Shown here: positions 41,729 to 53,923 of the stretch, in pieces | How the letters are laid out: each line of letters opens with the position of its first letter | How positions within the stretch are numbered: position 1 is the stretch's first letter | From: Plantago major | Lineage: Eukaryota > Streptophyta > Magnoliopsida > Lamiales > Plantaginaceae | DNA: 64,000 nucleotides | Direction of reading: 5' to 3' | Assembly (NCBI GenBank): GCA_026545765.1 | Contig: CM048842.1 | Location: forward strand, 25,086,667-25,150,666 | The notes under the pieces: model-generated | The model's input: only the letters and a program-made list of their open reading frames with translations | Told to the model about the DNA's origin: nothing | Databases searched by the model: none | Position numbers and translations under genes: made by a program

Positions 41729-41871
41729 GACCGCCCACTATGGGCGGTCGGGGGGAGCGGTTGCTCCCCCCAAAACTGCACAAGTCGCCCAGCAACTTGG
41801 GCAGTTGCCGGGCCCCGTGTCACCAACCAAAAGGCTGGTGGCACTTGTCCGGTCCTGATTGGACCGGACAA
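41729..41871. repeat. Five consecutive hairpins in 143 bp
   Basis: GACCGCCCA-CTA-TGGGCGGTC (9-bp arms), GGGGGGAGC-GGTT-GCTCCCCCC (9), GCAACT-TGGGC-AGTTGC (6), GTGTCACCA...TGGTGGCAC (9, one G-T pair) and TTGTCCGGTCC-TGATT-GGACCGGACAA (11) follow each other with little spacing. It is very GC rich against AT-rich flanks and lies about 200 bp upstream of the ORF at 42074. It probably marks the left edge of a DNA transposon. Confidence 0.85.
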
Positions 41872-41954
41872 TGTTTTTAGTTTTTTCTTTTTTTTTTTTA
41901 AATTTCGAAATTAAAAAAACATAAAAAATATACCAACGGTCATATTTTTCCGAG

Positions 41955-41967
41955 ATCTATATATAGA
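41955..41967 (+). promoter_or_regulatory. Possible TATA box upstream of the Myb/NAM-like ORF
   Basis: ATCTATATATAGA lies about 107 bp upstream of the ATG at 42074. The call rests on position and sequence only. Confidence 0.35.
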
Positions 41968-42073
41968 GACCAGTCTTGATATGTTTCTTCACACCTCAAA
42001 AATCACCCTTCTTTCTCTCTACTAAACTCAAAACACTCTTAAAAATCCTTCCAAAAACTCTCATTCTCCCGAC

Positions 42074-43264
42074 ATGGATCCGAACGAGTCTCTTGCTAGG
42101 TGGTTGATGGAAAACGTCCCCCGGCAATTCCAACTCTACATGGATTTCCAAGGTCGTAGTAGTCAATCGTCCACCACCCCAAACTCCAACACAAATACTC
42201 TGTACGATCCATATCTTTCCCCCGGTGCATACCGCCCTCCCAATTACGAGGTGCCGGAGACTCAACCATCACCACCACCACAGTCCAAGGGGAAGGAGAA
42301 AGCCAGAGTAAAGAAAGGTGCAAAGAAGGCAGCATACTCCGCTTGCACCCAAGTTGATGATGAAGGGCCGAAGAAATTCTCGAAAGAGGGAGATCTTGCA
42401 CTCAATTCCATGTTCATGGCAGCGAGTGAAGATCCCATCACCGGGACAAACATGAAGTAACCACTATGTTCACCAAGGCCATTTTCGATAAGTGGAACCT
42501 GGCAAGGGCGGACAACATGCGTAATCTACGAGTTCGAACTGGAAGTTCTCTACGGGGTAGATGGAACCGAATTAAGCCTTGTGTTAACATGTGGGTGAGT
42601 GTTTACGAGGAGGCTTATCGTCAGGTTGGGATGCGGAGTGGTCACAACGAGGACGACTAATTAAGTATGCACTTTCTCTGTACAGGTCCTCACATCCAAA
42701 AAACGAGGAATTCGAGTTGATGCATTGCTGAGAAGCCATGAGGGAATACCCTGAGTGGCAAAGCAAAATGAATTACGAGGGTCCTAAGGACAAGCCAGTT
42801 CCGACCTTCGAAATTCATGAAATGACCGACACTGAAGACGGTGCTCAAGAAATGGACGCAAGTGGGGTAGCTCCGGCAAGCGTGTGCGCTTGACTGATGA
42901 AAGTGATACTGGATCAAAACGTCCCATGGGCCGTGATAGGGCAAAGGCACAATGTAGTGGGAAGTCGACCTCCTCTTCTCAAACAGATATGGGTGGGCTA
43001 TTTGCTAAGTTCAAAGATGAGTATGCTAAACAGAGACAGATTGAGCAGGAGAGAATGGAGCTGGAGAGGCAGAGATTGAACTGGCTGAGAGAGAGGGCGA
43101 CACAAAAGGCAGAGGAAGCCAGAATAACCACTCAAGGTAATTTGGAATTGGCCAGAGCTCAACAGTTGCAGATGTTCGTTAACCTGAGCCAACAAGATCC
43201 GAACACCATGACGGCTAAGACTCGACGCGTGTTTGAGTTGTTGAAAGTTGAGTTCATGTCCTGA
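42074..43264 (+). pseudogene. PIF/Harbinger-associated Myb/NAM-like protein, broken
   Basis: Four open pieces in order match the layout of this family. 42074-42460 has a Gln/Pro/Ser-rich N-terminus, then KFSKEGDLALNSMFMAASEDPITGTNMK, a Myb/SANT-like trihelix start. The next frame reads NMRNLRVRTGSSLRGRWNRIKP with VSVYEEAYR and SGHNEDD. A third reads EYPEWQSKMNYEG. The last, 42884-43264, is a charged coiled coil (EQERMELERQRLNWLRE), the NAM-associated C-terminal type. At least three frameshifts separate them. In active Harbinger elements such a protein partners the transposase; none is present here. Confidence 0.6.
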
Positions 43265-43560
43265 AGTTGTGATTGAATTTGTGTTTGTGTTTGTTTTAGT
43301 TCATGTGTTGTTTGTTTCATTTCGTGTGCTGTTTGTAACTTTTGAATCCATTTCCTTTTCAATAAAAATATCATTTTCACTAGTCGTTTCAATATTCTAA
43401 CTTAAAAAACTATTAAAAAAATAAAAAAAAAAATACAAAAAAAAAAAAATTCCGGCGACCAACCCCACGACCGCTACCACAGTGACAGTTTTTTATCGCG
43501 GGAGAGGTCGCCCGGCGACTCGACCAAAAAATTGGTCACCATAGTTGATGGTTTGAGTCT
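43265..43560 (+). other. 3' flank of the Myb/NAM-like pseudogene with two hairpins
   Basis: Contains a polyadenylation-like AATAAAAAT at 43361-43369, A-rich sequence, then GTCGCC-C-GGCGAC (43507-43519) and GACCAA-AAAA-TTGGTC (43522-43537). The block CCATAGTTGATGG after it weakly mirrors ACTATGG at the left hairpin cluster, so 41729-43550 may be one element; no clear target duplication is seen. Confidence 0.5.
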
Positions 43561-44131
43561 CAGTAGGTCTTCAACTGTTCTGTGAGGATGTAAAAAGAAC
43601 AGGAACATAAATGGCTACACAAAAGTGGGAAGTTCAACACATCTTTATCTAATTGTAATCTCTTGTTTAAGGCCGTTACATTTCATCTCATGAACAATTC
43701 AAGATAGCAAGAAAAAACACCCAAAAAATCATAATGCCAACCAGATACTCGGTAATCTCACCGGTGCATTTGGTTGTCCCAATGTTAAGTTCTGATGTAA
43801 ACTGGTTTTCACGGGTAAGATTTTATTCAAATTTTATATTATTGAATAAGTTAAGATGATTTCTAAAAAAAGAAAAAAAGAAAAGAAAAGAAAAGAAGCT
43901 AAGCTGAACCTCATGTTATTTACCCATTGTGAAATCTTTCGACATAAGCCGAAATTGGGTCATCATATTTGTTCTTCTCCCTACATGTGAGTCACCTCCA
44001 CATGAAATGAAATACAACCGTAAGGAAGGTTGGTGATTGTTGTGCACCTGCGCTCGTAATTGGTAAACTGAATATGTGGTAAAGCCTGAATTAAGAAAAC
44101 TCCAGGAGGGAAGAGATAAACTTGTCACGCT
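43561..44131 (-). other. Downstream flank of the complex I assembly factor gene
   Basis: About 570 bp of AT-rich DNA on the 3' side of the gene. The part next to the stop codon should be its 3' UTR; the transcript end cannot be placed from sequence alone. Confidence 0.45.
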
Positions 44132-47100
44132 TCATGTTGGGGGTTGCCAAGTCCCAGGTCTGAAGGACTGGCCAGATCCGGTTGGCTCTGAAGACCTGAA
44201 ACCAGAGAACACATTGTACTTTATTATATCCAGAAAACAAAATTGCTGCATCTCTCTTTTTGGTTTTTAAACTATAAAAGAGCAAAACAAAGAACTCACT
44301 CCGGTTCTTTTGTGATGTATTCTGGCACTTCTTTTTTCTGAGGCCGTACTACTCCGGGGACAGCATCACTAAACATAAAAGAATTTATATTACAGTTACT
44401 ACATGTAGCCTGTCTGTAATATTAGCATGGTAACACTTGGCTAATTGCACTGTGAGCTTAGACATAGAACAGCAGCAGTTATAGGGATTTAAAATGCCAC
44501 TTGGATGGACCATACATACCTCGTAATATCCTTCGATCCTGATGCTTCAATTTTATTGCCTGAAGAAGCAAATAAATAAAGACACGAGTATTTAAGTTTT
44601 AAACTATATGCTGCAGCATAGCATTTGAGTTCATCTCTAACAAACTACACGTGTGATTACTGGAGCTTATGCTTAAAGTGAAGTACGGAAAATGAACAAG
44701 GTCAAAAAGTCGAACAAAAGTGAATGTAGGCTGTTTGTGATTTCTGCTAAAGAAAAAGGAAAAAAAAAAAAGAGCACCCATTTAACAGGAAGGTCAGAAT
44801 ATCAGCTTGCCGCAACTAATTGCCTCTGCGATAACAGCAATTTAACAGGAAGGTCAAAATATCAGCTTGCTACCAACTAATTGCATTTGCAGAAACAGCA
44901 TTCTATGCACCGATAAACACAGCATTTGCTGCAAATAATCAAGAACCATTTGCACACAATCTCATAGTGAGAGAAATATGTACAAATATACCTTTTCCTT
45001 TCAACAGTAAATTTTTTAAACGTAGTATAAAATAGACAACCCGGCGCGTGGATGGATCGCGTCGAGAGACGTACTGTACTAAACTTCTATGTCTAAAAAC
45101 TTCTATGTCCAACCGACAATATTAAACTTCTACTGACCAAAATGAATGATTTTATCCAAAGTTTGGGACTTAGGAATTATACTCACTTAACTTCATTCCT
45201 TTAGTCTGTTCTTGAGATGCACACGGGCTCATCATGCTACTCCTTTCGTTCGGTATAATTCACATATTAAGGTTGATGCATAATTTATGTGAAAAGTTAA
45301 AATAACGATATAAGAAAATGAAAAAACGTGGAAAAAAGTGTGCTTTAGAGCCAAAATGAATAATTTCTGCTTAAAGTTAAGATTGATGATTATTTATTGG
45401 TGTGAGAGTTTCCTTGTTGGATAATATATGAAGTTTTGTGGGACACTAAAAATTACAAATGTATGAAGTTCTCTAGGACGGAGGCAGTAATATCTTTGTA
45501 TCCTTAGTAGTCGATAATTTTCAAAAATTACCTCCTTTTTCATTGTATGTTCAACGTGATTGTTGAATTCACATATTAAAAACGAAATTATACAATACTC
45601 CCTCCATACCAGATCTCATTTTCTCATTATGTTTAAGACGTTTTGAAGAACCTCATATTGTTCGCAACATATAAAGTTTTATAACAACCAATTTTATTTT
45701 CCACTGTGAAACTTTTTTCTATTCTACGTTATGAACAGAAAGATAGGATTGTGACATAATACGTATAAAACAGTATTAAACTAGAACACACAATGTATCA
45801 TCTTTGCAAATAAATATCACCTTTTAAATAAAGTAAAAAAGATCATTATATTATAACGCAACACGCTAAACGCGCAATTTCTAGTTAAAATATATTTCTT
45901 CATTTCAACATAACATCATCTGACAAAAACTCCAATTAACAGTTGTATAATCAGTAGATATTGAATACTGTAAATGTTTTTCCAACAAAGGCTTAGAGCT
46001 GATTACGGAAACTGATTTAGCAAATCATCAGGTGTGGAAGGTAATTGTTTTAAACAAAGCACAGACGAAAGCGAGCTTATGGTGCTGCCTTACAAAAATG
46101 TGATTGGTGGTTAACTTGAAGACTCCACACAAAATACTCAATAGGCTTAGAGCAAATTTTGTAGATCTGGTGAAACATTAATACACCAACAACTTTTCAA
46201 GAACAAGAACTTGACTGAATTTTTTCTGTGAACATCCCATAAAATATCAGAAAATCAAAAGAGCATTTTGCATAATCAGCAGCTGAACATATTTGCTTAC
46301 ATCAGTAAGACTACCACATTCACACTTTTGCAATCATCTTCAGATTTCCTATACGATGTCTTTCCAGTTCCCATTTATAATACTACCTTGAAGATTAAAA
46401 AAACACCATACAGTGAGACACTACCAGTTTATATACTAAACAATGGGTCCATCCATTTTATATACTATACAAAAGCTACCCGTCCATTTCCATATACCTT
46501 AACAAAAAACTTAACGGAAATGCGTGAAATTCACGGCATGCACCATTTGTTTTATACATTTATGACAAATGTCACCCTCTTGTGCACTTTTGTTTGCAAA
46601 ATTCGAAAAAGACGGGGGGACATGAACTCCAGATTAATTTTATATATATATATATATATCACAAAAAATCAATGGGAGAACATATTTCATCACCAGAATA
46701 AATGTGAAAGAAAAGTGAAGTATATATTTATTTTTTGTCAAATGAAAACAAATCCAAGAGATCTTAACAATATAGTACTAGTACATAAACAATCTAGAAA
46801 ACTGGAACAATTATAGTAAAAATCGTAAGTAAATTATACAAGTATCATAATAAACTAAAATCCATAGTTTCTGTGTGTTATATAACTAGCAAGAAACGGG
46901 GAAAAACATCACATACGTATACAATATGATTTGTAAGGGATAAAAACAAAATAAACACACTGTCGTGAGAAAAAAAAAAATCTCTAGAGTTATACTAAAT
47001 CTATAACGACCCGGACCACTAATGGGCTGGAGCCCCGTCCCATTGGGCGACGTGGTTACTCATGGGCAGCTCTCGGGGGATATGTTGGCCCCACTGTACA

Positions 47101-50100
47101 ACACATGTCCTTTCCCGCGCATTTTTTGTTCTCACTCGTGCGCGAACCGGGAGATTTTCCAGTTGGTCACCCATCCTAAGACAGTGCTTGCTCTGGAGTT
47201 CTTATGGATGGATTCCCAAAAAGAAAAGTGCCCTTTATTGGTATGATTAGCGTTCTCGATCCCTTTATGCTCTTGGACTGACTTGAAACTTTGGATGTTA
47301 CATTCACCCCCCTTGCACCTTGGTCCGGCCAACCGTCCACCCTTTGTGCGCTTTGGGTTGGCACGGCTCTAATACCATTTGTAATGACCCGGACCACAAA
47401 TGGGCCAGCGCGGTTACTCATTAGCAGCTCTCCGGTGATATGCTGACCCCACTGTACCAACACATATCCTTTCCCGCACACTTTGTCCTCATTCGTGCGC
47501 AAACCGAAAGACTTCACAGTTGGTCACCCATCATAAGATTACTCCAGAGCAAGCACGCTTAACTCTGAAGTTCTTATAGATGGATTTCCGAAAAGAAAAG
47601 TGCACCTTGTTGGTATGAGTAGCGTTCTCGATCCCTTTAAGCGCTTTGCACTTGACTTAAACTTTGGGGCGTTACAAAATCCTTATATTTTTTATTTTTA
47701 TCACAAGTAAATTATTTGAAGTTTATATAACTTATGTAATTATTTATATTTATCGGAGTTTGAATATGTTTTTCCATTTTTCAAATTGCTTATTTGTTAT
47801 AAAAGAAACTTTCTTATTTTCTATTTTAAAATTTTGTAAATCCATATTTATTCTGGAGGTGACATGTTTCCCCATAATTTTCTTGGATTAGTTTTTGAAC
47901 TTTTTTGATTTTTCAAATATTTTCGAAATTATGGATTTTTCTTTAGAAAAAAATCATGATTATTCCTGTGTTGAAGTGTGCCCCTCATATTATTGTTGCA
48001 ATAGAGTTTTTCAAAATTTTCATTACATTTTTTTTTACAAAAAAAAATTCTCAAATTAAATGAAATATTTGGATAAAATGAACCGATCGTATTTCACGTG
48101 TCATTTTCGTTCGAAAAAATTTAACAAAGTATATCAAATGGACGCGTAGACTTTTTATAGTATATAAAAAGACGTAGACATCGATTAAGTATATTACTGA
48201 CCGTATCTCAACGCAAAATATATTTTTAAAAAAATTCCCTCATATTACTAGCCTATTAATGGGTTGCAACTAACTAGAGGCCAAACCATCATTTAGTATT
48301 GGGCCTAAATTCGACAACCGGACCATGAGATATAATTTCAGAACCGGAACCGGAAAAAAAAAAAAACACTACTGAATCCTAGATTTTCACTTGTGATTTT
48401 CATTCTTATGCGGGTTAGGAATCCTAGATTTTCACTTATACACTTGGTCTTGGCAACTGATTTCTAATCGTGTGCTGATTCACGAATTCACATTCGGAGG
48501 TGATAACTCGTTTATCTATTGCACATCTTCTTTCAATTTGACAATTTGATTGATTGTTTATGCCTTACTATTCGAATTCCATAAGTTTTGTTAGTATTCT
48601 TGTGACAATGAATTTGCATGCATTTATTTGACTTTAGGTAGGTGTGTCTTGGGTTCAATTCACACGCATTAAGCAAGTTCAAAATCCTACTATACGATAA
48701 AATTTCTTGTATGACACAAATAACATGTGACAACATGTGAAGCCCATTGCTAAAATTCATATACGTATTTCCTGAAATCCACTACTGTGTTCATCATTTT
48801 CATTAATCGTACCAAAACTACATGGTTTTTGCTTTCTAATTGCTAGAATAAGTAAACAAACCAATTTGATCACATTGCTTTCAAAAATTCGTTTGCCTCT
48901 ACACCATAATTTTACGATTAGTTGATTAGTTCCTCGAGGCAACGATTCTGTGGTGAACAGTCTGTGTACACAACAGTGCTTTTAATTACTGTTTTTAAAA
49001 GTAATTACTTTTGAGCACATCCAGTACTTCGAGTTTTTTTGAAATTTGTTTGTAGTTACAGGAACCTGGTCGGATGTTTGACATCCTGTAAGGACTTGCA
49101 TTTGAGAATCAAATTGTTCCTAGGGACTGGTGTAATTGGCAGTTTGATATTATTAGAATTTCTTTATTTATTTAAAAACCGCGCTCGGCCCAATCCGGAC
49201 ATCTAGGTTGGTCCGGGTCTGGGTTCGGCTGGTCCTGTTGTCCGACCAGAACGGGTCAGCTCTCCTCCCATGGGTTTTGAATGAATTTGGACCGAATCTG
49301 GTTAGTTGGAACTGCCATGCCTAATACTACCTGGTGTCAGAAGACTTCTAATAATACCATCACAAAAATCATTTGATTTTCTAACACATACAATATAAAT
49401 ATGTTCGATGTTGCAGCTACTTCTAGTGTATGACAGTTAGCATTGATTATCTAAAGAAACGCACAGTTTTAAATCCATACCAATGATTTAGCAATTTAAT
49501 ATGGATAGCATGGGTACCTTCTGAATTATCAGGAAATTGTCGGATGAAGCTTGTCAAGTCAGGCCCGACAGATTTACCTGTAATAAGATCCAAACAAATA
49601 CACATGTTTACCCAGATCATACATGTAATTTTCTCCTTTAATGAAGAATAGACAGACATCTCACCAATACTCGTGGCTTTTCCTAATTTGGCTTTCTTTT
49701 CTTCTTCTTCCTTCTTGAGAACTAGGCAGTCATAAAAGAGATTTCACATTATTTTGTTTAATAAATTACAAGTTGAAACCATACATATATTTTGAAACAC
49801 AATGACCTAATCTGCAAGTAATGATATAGAAAAACCAGAAGCTACCTTTTTTTTTTTTTTTTTTGAGAGACAATATTACAATTACAATACTAGCCTTGGA
49901 CAAATTTTATCATCAATAAATCTCTAATCACCAATTCAATCATTCTCTATACAGAGAAATTAATCACCTATTTCGGGGATCGAACCCGTGACCTCTTGGG
50001 TACGGACTGTCTCAGCTTGCCACTCGGCTAGTATAAACAATAAATTACTGAATGCATAAAGAGGCCTATGCAAGATACATGCTTATCTCGTGGTGATCTA

Positions 50101-52439
50101 TTTTGTAGAGAAGGTCCCATGAATATAAGAGCTCTACTTTTTGCGGGTTTAGTTATTGAAAGGCATCAGTTAATTAAGGACTTGGTTAAACTATAGGCCA
50201 TCGTTTTTTCACTAGCTCAAGATATGGAGGCTTGGGTCTCCAGCAATCATTAAACCGTGGAGCTTCTAACTAAAAATTATCAATCAAAGCCTAAGAAATG
50301 AATACATAAATTAGTTTACTAACGAGCAACATTGAGTTTGACACGTTCTCTCCTTGCCTCTAGCTCGGCCAATTCCTGAAAGGCAAGTAAACATATTAAA
50401 ACTTTCATGCACCAACAAAAAAACATATTAAATATTTACCAACTCTCACACAATAATAAAGGGGGGAAAAGGAAAAAAGAAGAAAACCAAGATCAGAGAT
50501 CTGCTTTTGTTTCCATAATACAAAGTATGTAAACCCGATATTCCCAATAACATTGATTACATGGCTAATGAAAATGAAATCAATAGTTTATTACATAAGA
50601 GAGAGAAGAATGTGGCTTTAGTTATGATTTTTTTTGGCGAAAACCTTGATTACATCCTTTTAGACATTCAAAGAACTAGTCAAGCAAGCAATCAACAGTT
50701 GAGAGAAGCATGGCGTGAAAAAGGGTTATTCTGTGTTTCTACTAAATCGATAAACTAAAAAATTAATTACATATGAAGACTTCCATTAAACATAAATGCC
50801 ATTTGAGACCAGCGTCGAAGAAAAATTACTAGCAAATTATTTTGCTGTTCTAGAGAAGCTTTATGAAGACATAGGATACAAAACAAAAGTTTGACAAACT
50901 CTAGAAGTAATATGTGGGGGCAATATCTATCATACCTCTGGCGTGGGAGCTCTTTTACGTTGTCCATTGAGCCAACATATCCATTCAACTACAAAAGTGC
51001 TATTGAAGCATAAATACTTATAACAGAAACAGAAAAACAGCCGTTTAAGTACAAAGTAAATCCAACTTCAACCACAACCATGCAAAAATGTTGCTTGGGG
51101 TACATAAGGATGCACGTTAAACTAACTTTATAAACATAGGTCGACAATTTATTCAGCTACTGAAGTTCTACGAGATTTAAAGAACATACATCTGCATATC
51201 CTTGAATTTAACTGCTGAAACGCAATTATCCAAAACCAATAGAGACACCCACTCACTTGAGCAGATTAGAACGTTGAGACATACCAGGAACGGACGTTGG
51301 ATCCTGCTCTCCTTTGAATACAACCCATCTTTTCTCCTTCACTGGTGAGTAAACAAGAAAACATAAATAACTAACTCAAAATTAGCTGGACGAGCTCAGA
51401 TACGATTTGCTTATTAACCAATACTTCTTCCAAGAAGTAGAACTGCCACTTAAAAGTTTCTTTAGATGTGAAAGTGATGAAAGAATATATCAAGTAATTA
51501 CACGCACCACATCATTTGTTCATTCATCTTATAAAAACTTGATAAACAGATAACTTACTGCCTCCTCTCATATCTAACTTATCAGTAGAAACATTTTAAT
51601 CAATGGTTTTATGCTTGGCTGAATATTAAAAGCTACAATATGCAGCATATAGGTGCACAATCAGGCAACAGGATGATACTACTAAGAGAAACAAATAATT
51701 GTCGTAAAATGAATAACTTACACAGGGACATCCATTATGAAGCACTAGCAAAAAAATGCAAAATCAAATCTTTATAAGTCTATATATAGCAAAAAGCATT
51801 GGAATGATTTAACAGTTCTTGCAACAAGAAGTCAATAACCATGGTAAACTACAACTAAAACAAAACTTAACCAAACAGTTGACTTAAGGCCTTATTCATG
51901 TTCATTCGAGGTTTTTGGTTCCAGATTTAGAGAGCCAGCCTCAGTTACTTTTGGGTTTTATATCTAAACGGCTCTAACACAATTCACTGTCACTAAAACT
52001 CAAAACAAAAACGGATTCTTGTAAAAGTCACGTTTTTCCCGGAGTAAAAGTAAAATCACACCTCCCCAACCAATTGTTAGGCACACTCACCAGTTTACGC
52101 TAATATGCTGTGGTCTTTTCTATTCTTTATGAGGATCAAGCTTTCACAATACTTTGCTCAACAAAAAGAGCACATTTCAGTATTCACAAAATTCATTCAC
52201 TATTCACCCAGTCTGAGTAGTGAGACACCTGATGTATATTGATGTATATGTATAATGTTTTAAACATTTTATATCCGACCGTTTCTCAGACTTACTCTTC
52301 CTAAATTAAAGCTCAACTAAGCATACCCATACTAAAACGGATGGTATGGCAATGGCATTAGATAAAACAAAAAACCCAAAAGGAAAATACGTTAAAAAAT
52401 CAAAAAACCTGTGCAAATTCAAAGGAATAAACAGAAGAA

Positions 52440-52492
<53 letters not shown>

Positions 52493-52612
52493 GTGCTTAC
52501 TGATGCCGTCAATTTTGTCGTTTCTGGTGAAGTACCGGTTGCCGGATTTGTCCATTCCGACGAAAGTTCTGCTGCTCAGCATCCCTACAATCTTGCTCCA
52601 TAGTTTAGACAT
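44132..52612 (-). CDS. NADH:ubiquinone oxidoreductase (complex I) assembly factor, NDUFAF2/B17.2L-like, nine exons
   Basis: Exons on -: 52612-52501, 51341-51285, 50988-50936, 50375-50324, 49721-49665, 49577-49518, 44559-44520, 44368-44300, 44195-44132. All introns are GT-AG, phases agree, and the total is 564 bp (187 aa plus stop) without a break. The N-terminus MSKLWSKIVGML and VGMDKSGNRYFT, then EKRWVVFKG, PTSVPVEWICWLNGQRKRAPTPEE (each a family hallmark), a Glu/Lys helix, and FRPGTWQPPT at the end match the plant 17.2-kDa-subunit-like proteins. NDUFAF2 is known to help assemble complex I in mitochondria; the plant role is inferred. No clear presequence beyond the basic N-terminus. Introns hold Cassandra, a MITE and a SINE. 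It is the only clearly functional host gene in the window. Confidence 0.93.
45240..45487. mobile_element. Stowaway-like MITE in intron 7-side (between exons 7 and 6)
   Basis: Ends CTCCTTTCGTTCGG and AGGACGGAGGCAG with TA at 45238-45239 and 45488-45489. Internal sequence (GTGAAAAGTTAAA, ACAAATGTATGAAGTT) matches the outer MITE at 53924-54377, so they are one family. A lone CTCCCTCCATACC at 45599 may be another, truncated copy. Confidence 0.8.
47002..47676 (-). mobile_element. Cassandra TRIM retrotransposon (5S rRNA in LTRs), 675 bp
   Basis: Two LTRs (47002-47302 and 47380-47676) with TGTAACG/CGTTACA-type ends flank a 77-bp core. On - the core starts with PBS TGGTATTAGAGC (47377-47366) and ends with purine tract AAGGGGGGTGAA (47314-47303). 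Target duplication AAATC is at 46997-47001 and 47677-47681. On -, the right LTR contains GTTAAGCGTGCTTG and GATGGGTGACC, the box A and box C words of plant 5S rRNA, in the right order and spacing. This defines Cassandra. It encodes no protein and lies in the large intron of the host gene. Confidence 0.93.
47380..47676 (-). repeat. Cassandra 5' LTR with 5S rRNA-like segment
   Basis: The 5S-like part is about 47592-47517 on -: GAACTTCAGAGTTAAGCGTG then GATGGGTGACCAACTG. The left LTR has the same region (47222-47160) but lacks the GTTAAGCG word, so its pol III box A is damaged. Confidence 0.88.
49847..50036 (-). mobile_element. tRNA-derived SINE in the host-gene intron
   Basis: On - a tRNA-like head has box A TAGCCGAGTGG (50030-50020) and box B GGTTCGATCCC (near 49987-49977), then an unrelated body of about 100 bp and an A18 tail (49864-49847). 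It lies between exons 4 and 5. No convincing target duplication remains. The head does not fold as a complete tRNA. Confidence 0.75.
52446..52490. repeat. (GA)n microsatellite in intron 1
   Basis: About 22 AG units start 10 bp inside intron 1, next to the splice donor at 52500. On the gene strand it is (CT)n. Confidence 0.9.
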
Positions 52613-52845
52613 ACTCTCGATACACTCGATCTTCCAAGAATTATTATTTATAAGTCACATAATTCGGTCAATACAGGTAGTGCTCCATCGTTCCATACGC
52701 GGATTGTCCTATCTAGATAGAAATCGGCGGACTAAGATGAATTAAGAAACAATAGTTCGCGGCCTATTCTTTTGCAAATCTCGGGGATGACACTAAATGG
52801 AAACGCAATAGCTAGCTGAATAGGCGGCACGGGTACGCATTTCCA
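52613..52845 (-). other. 5' flank of the host gene (5' UTR and promoter side)
   Basis: No strong TATA box is visible close to the ATG. A decayed Cassandra LTR follows at 52855. Confidence 0.4.
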
Positions 52846-52854
52846 AACCCCATG

Positions 52855-53005
52855 TTCCTTTACGGCCGTGGTTATTCATGAGCCGCTTTCAGGTAAAATT
52901 TCAATCCCACAAATCAACACATGTCATTTACTCGCACTTGTCTTCATTCATGTATACAACTTGAAACATTCTAGTGGATGATATTCGCTGAAACGACGAC
53001 TGTAT
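52855..53005 (-). mobile_element. Decayed Cassandra LTR fragment
   Basis: GTGGTTATTCATGAGC...CAACACATGTCATTTACTCGCAC...CATTCATGTATACAAC follows the Cassandra LTR at 47400-47530 with many changes. The 5S-like part is lost. Confidence 0.6.
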
Positions 53006-53309
53006 TTGAAAAAATCATGTCCAATGGATCGTGGTCAAGACCATGAATAGTGATTTTTATTTATTTATTTATTTTTTTAACATGTTTAACATATTATAAG
53101 ATTGTTTAGAACTTGAAATTAATGAAATTCCATTTACAAATATTCTTTTTTAATTAAGAGTTTAAAAATCGTAAAATTTTGAATGGTCGGAATATAGTCA
53201 AGAGTGGTCTCTATTTGTAAAGGACGAAAAACATGAAAATCGGTACAAGTTTTATATTTTTATATATTATATTTTCTTAATTATGATTACATGTAAATAA
53301 GAAACTAAA

Positions 53310-53376
<67 letters not shown>

Positions 53377-53923
53377 TAATTACGTCACATGCTATTCGTA
53401 TTAAATTAATTAATCAACTTTTTTTTTATCATGCATAATAGTATGTTTTAAAATTGTTTTGTATCCGATTCTTCCACGATCCCTTCTACGTTAAGTACAA
53501 ACTCTAGAATAAGGTTTATTCTAAATAATACACTTTAACTTTTAATTTTTCTTAGTAGCATGACCATGTAACGTCCTCTCTACTCTCTATCAAACAACAC
53601 ATGATACACACAAATTCAATGACGATCCAACCAGCCTAACCTTTTGCTAGATTCCTAGTATAAATAACACAAGCCACTCACATGTACTGTTTAGAACTCA
53701 AAACATCTATTTGCAGAACTCAGCACACAAGTTTAAACTTAAAACCCCACCAACACATCAAAGACAAGTAAATTGTGTAGAGTAAACCTACTCATCAAAG
53801 ACAAGACAACTACATATCACATGTTTAGAGTAAATGGATTATAGAAGTTATCGAACTTTATTGTGTAGAGATGACACTAAACAGTAAATTTATGAACATA
53901 ATCACCACTAATTCAAATACATA
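53006..53923. other. AT-rich intergenic DNA with a (TA)n run
   Basis: No gene is seen. A (TA)n microsatellite of about 60 bp is at 53313-53373. Confidence 0.6.

Noticed and set aside
41729-43550. CACTA transposon starting CACTATGGG
   Set aside because: The left sequence contains CACTA, but the right side reads CCATAGTTG, there is no 3-bp duplication, and the ORF is Harbinger-associated rather than CACTA transposase.
46268-46816. 182-aa plus-strand open frame
   Set aside because: AT-driven open frame inside the host-gene intron, with a TA repeat giving Ile/Tyr runs and no recognisable domain.
47517-47592. 5S rRNA gene
   Set aside because: Only part of the 5S sequence is present and it lies inside paired LTRs with a TSD; it is the Cassandra LTR.
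49970-50036. tRNA gene on the minus strand
   Set aside because: Box A and box B are present, but no proper acceptor stem or anticodon arm forms and an A-tailed body follows, so a SINE head fits better.
52306-52612. Ser/Leu-repeat and Arg/Glu-repeat open frames
   Set aside because: Produced by the (GA)n run in intron 1; only the exon part starting at 52612 is coding.
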